In this document: positions 62,217-64,000 of the stretch, in pieces | Position numbering within the stretch: the stretch's first letter is position 1 | Layout: each line of letters begins with the position of its first letter | DNA from: Litchfieldella rifensis | GTDB lineage: Bacteria; Pseudomonadota; Gammaproteobacteria; Pseudomonadales; Halomonadaceae | Assembly (NCBI RefSeq): GCF_042646605.1 | Contig: NZ_JBHRUG010000001.1 | Coordinates: 62,001 to 126,000, forward strand | DNA length: 64,000 nucleotides | Direction of reading: 5' to 3' | Translations under genes and position numbers: made by a program | The notes under the pieces: model-generated | What the model saw: only the letters and a program-made list of their open reading frames with translations | What the model was told of the DNA's origin: nothing | Database searches by the model: none

Positions 62217-62774
62217 GTGACCGAACGCGAGAAGATGCTGGCGGGTGAGCTCTACGATGCCCGCGACCCGGAGCTGCAAGCTTTGCGCCGCCGCGCCCGG
62301 CTGCTGATCCAGGCGCTCAATGCCTGCCGTGACGATGCCGAGGAGGAGCGTGCGGCCTTGTGGCGTGAGTTGCTGCCCGGGGCGGGACAGGGGCTATGGA
62401 TCGAACCCCCGTTCTATTGCGACTATGGCTGCCATCTCTGCCTGGGCGACAACGTCTTCTTCAACTTCAACTGCGTGGTGCTGGATGTGGCGCCGGTGAC
62501 CATCGGTAGTAACGTGCTGTTCGGCCCGGCCGTGCAGCTCTATACCGCCACCCACCCGCTGGAGGCCGAGGCGCGCCGCAGTGGCCTGGAAGCCGGCAAG
62601 CCCATCATCATCGGTGACGATTGCTGGATCGGCGGCGGTGTGGTGGTCAATCCCGGGGTCGTCATCGGGGCGCGAAGCGTCATCGGTGCCGGCAGCGTGG
62701 TGACCCGGGACATTCCCTCGGACGTGTTCGCTGCCGGCAACCCATGCCGGGTGATCCGCCGACTGGAAAATTGA
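62217..62774 (+). CDS. maa: Maltose O-acetyltransferase-type sugar acetyltransferase
   Basis: This 185-residue left-handed beta-helix protein has the Mac domain (MLAGELYDARDPELQALRRRA) and hexapeptide repeats. It contains FFNFNCVVLDVAPVTIGSN, the catalytic His in YTATHPLEAEAR, and IGDDCWIGGGVVVNPGV then SVIGAGSVVTRDIP. It transfers acetyl from acetyl-CoA to a sugar hydroxyl, as Maa and NodL do. A GTG start at 62217 is preferred, with GGGAGA upstream and homology from the first residues. It stands alone. Confidence 0.9.
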   Translation: MTEREKMLAGELYDARDPELQALRRRARLLIQALNACRDDAEEERAALWRELLPGAGQGLWIEPPFYCDYGCHLCLGDNVFFNFNCVVLDVAPVTIGSNVLFGPAVQLYTATHPLEAEARRSGLEAGKPIIIGDDCWIGGGVVVNPGVVIGARSVIGAGSVVTRDIPSDVFAAGNPCRVIRRLEN

Positions 62775-62880
62775 TCGCATCGCGCCACGCCATCGCTTTT
62801 CTTGGCGGGACAGCACCGGCCGCCCGCTCGACGCTTGCCCATGCTGCGGTCATGGTGGCCGCGGGGCGGACTGCGCCTTT

Positions 62881-63501
62881 TTACTGCTGCGGCAGCGACC
62901 GTGCAATGATGTCGGCAAGCACCGTCTCGGGGTCGCGTTCCAGCAGTGGCTGGAGAAATCCCATCCGCCCGGCGATCAGGAGATTGGCGATGCCGTGCAC
63001 GATCGACCACGCGGCGGCGATATCCTGCAGCCCGTCAGCATCCGCCATCGGGTCGTCTCCGCGAATGTTGCGCACGCTGTTGACGAGGGTGGCGAACGCC
63101 CCCGACGCGTGCTGCAGGAGATCGCTGTCATCGCTTGCGGGCCGCTCGGAGCCGAACATCAGCTTGAACAGCGTCGGATTGTCCCGCGCGAACGCGACAT
63201 AGCCCAGGCCAGCCGCCACCAGGTCCTGCCTCGGGTCGCCTCTTTCGGCGTGCTGCCGGCTCGTCATGCTGCGGTTCAGCCGTTCGAAGCCGATGGTGGC
63301 GAGCGCTGTCAGCAGGGCATTCGCATCCTTGAAGTGATAGGCCGGGGCGGCATGGGAAACGCCCGCCCGCTTGGCACAACCACGCAGCGTGAAACCCTCC
63401 ACGCCCTTCTCGGCAAGCTCTGCCTCTGCCGCATCAAGCAGCGCCCGGCGCAGGTCGCCATGGTGATAGGGTTGCTTTGGGGTGGGTGTTTTCGGGTTCA
63501 T
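62881..63501 (-). CDS. TetR-family repressor
   Basis: This 206-residue protein has a TetR helix-turn-helix (PYHHGDLRRALLDAAEAELAEKG, then TLRGCAKRAGVSHAAPAYHFKD). A C-terminal WHG-type ligand domain includes LGYVAFARDNPTLFKLMFG. It is divergent from the ABA4-like gene, with an inverted ATCTTGAC repeat between the two starts. The ATG at 63501 has AAGAAAGAG upstream. The ligand is unknown. Confidence 0.88.
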   Translation of the reverse strand: MNPKTPTPKQPYHHGDLRRALLDAAEAELAEKGVEGFTLRGCAKRAGVSHAAPAYHFKDANALLTALATIGFERLNRSMTSRQHAERGDPRQDLVAAGLGYVAFARDNPTLFKLMFGSERPASDDSDLLQHASGAFATLVNSVRNIRGDDPMADADGLQDIAAAWSIVHGIANLLIAGRMGFLQPLLERDPETVLADIIARSLPQQ

Positions 63502-63591
63502 CTCTTTCTTCACTGTGTTGAAGCGCCTGCACGCCCTTATCTTGCCGTCCCCTAGTCTCCGCAACCGTACCAGGCCCCCCTGCCGATCACA

Positions 63592-63658
63592 ATCTTGACG
63601 ACGTAAAAATTAATCTTGACAGGAGAAAGAAAATCGCCAATCTTTCCACTGTCAAGAT
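63592..63658. promoter_or_regulatory. Inverted and direct ATCTTGAC repeats (TetR operator candidates)
   Basis: ATCTTGAC occurs at 63592-63599 and 63613-63620, 21 bases apart. ATCTTGACAG at 63613-63622 is matched by its exact inverted copy CTGTCAAGAT at 63649-63658. The ten-base arms lie just upstream of the ABA4-like start (63682), in the gap shared with the TetR gene. Confidence 0.6.
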
Positions 63659-63681
63659 AAAGCGGCCAGCAGGAAACAGCC

Positions 63682-64000
63682 ATGACGCCCGACATGATTT
63701 TCCAATATGCCAACATGACCGCCCTGGCCGGCTGGGCCGTGCTGCTCGCCAGCCCATGGCTCCCGCGGCTTGCCGACTGCCTTGCCGCGTTCATCATCCC
63801 CGGCCTGCTCTCCGTCGCCTATGCCGGCCTCGTCCTGGCGTTCTGGGCCGGAGCGCAGGGCGGCTTCGACAGCCTCGACAATGTCGCGCGGCTGTTTGAG
63901 ACGCGCGAATTGCTGCTGGCCGGCTGGCTCCATTACCTCGCCTTCGACATGTTCGTCGGCGCCTGGATCGCGCGCTCGGCCCGCGAGGCCGGGCTTGCCT
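63682..64000 (+). CDS. ABA4-like (DUF4281) membrane protein, cut by window end
   Basis: The 106 visible codons begin MTPDMIFQYANMTALAGWAVLL and show membrane helices (LAAFIIPGLLSVAYAGLVLAF) and WLHYLAFDMFVGAWIARSA, the pattern of the ABA4/DUF4281 family. Plant ABA4 is a neoxanthin synthase factor; bacterial members have no assigned role. An AGGAAA lies before the ATG. The frame stays open to the window edge. TetR control from the divergent neighbour is likely. Confidence 0.8.
   Translation, partial: MTPDMIFQYANMTALAGWAVLLASPWLPRLADCLAAFIIPGLLSVAYAGLVLAFWAGAQGGFDSLDNVARLFETRELLLAGWLHYLAFDMFVGAWIARSAREAGLA

Overview
The window looks like a chromosomal segment of a denitrifying gammaproteobacterium, most likely a Halomonadaceae member. 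This rests on GC-rich coding, the style of the nar, nor and nnrS genes, and small lipoproteins typical of the group. No marker gene confirms the genus. Every call is by eye from translated sequence and motif recognition; no database search was run.

Layout. (1) 1-10.8 kb holds nitrate respiration genes: the start of narG, a divergent NarK-like transporter, the nitrate sensor pair narXL, two canonical NarK transporters, hemN, and a ubiT remnant with SirB2 and CMD-domain genes. (2) 11-24.2 kb is a catabolic island: lhgO, glaH and csiR (glutarate to 2-oxoglutarate), a class III aminotransferase, a cupin, an AraC regulator, an OplBA/HyuAB-type ATP-dependent lactamase and an NCS1 permease. It is littered with gene relics (gabT, pxpC/kipA and a second lhgO). 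(3) 24.2-35.3 kb holds NO handling and anaerobic DNA synthesis: nnrS, hmp with an NsrR site, a globin, class III ribonucleotide reductase with its glycyl-radical domain on a separate 56-residue ORF, nrdG, norR, ytfE/norA, the quinol NO reductase norB, and nsrR. (4) 35.4-45.4 kb is mixed: a P-type cation ATPase divergent from an alcohol dehydrogenase with two FNR-type boxes between them, unknown genes, a PQQ sugar dehydrogenase, an HU gene with a decayed partial copy, an IS5-type MITE and a tRNA-like sequence. (5) 45.5-58.6 kb is a nicotinate degradation cluster: an SSS transporter pair, nicB, nicA, nicX, nicC, nicD, nicE, nicF, nicR, and a second molybdopterin subunit without cytochromes. (6) 58.6-64 kb holds yeiE/yeiH, an ardC relic, two lipoproteins, a sugar acetyltransferase, and a TetR gene beside an ABA4-like gene cut by the window end.

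How it fits together. NarXL would sense nitrate and drive the nar genes. FNR-type boxes, NsrR and NorR (three GT-N7-AC sites plus a sigma-54 promoter) would layer oxygen and NO control over norB, hmp and nrdD. The island at 11-23 kb can be read as one route: lactam, omega-amino acid, glutarate, L-2-hydroxyglutarate, 2-oxoglutarate. The nic cluster would take nicotinate to fumarate and ammonia. Its hydroxylase is unusual: the NicB cytochrome fusion lacks the N-terminal molybdopterin region, while a second, full-length molybdopterin subunit without hemes is encoded nearby.
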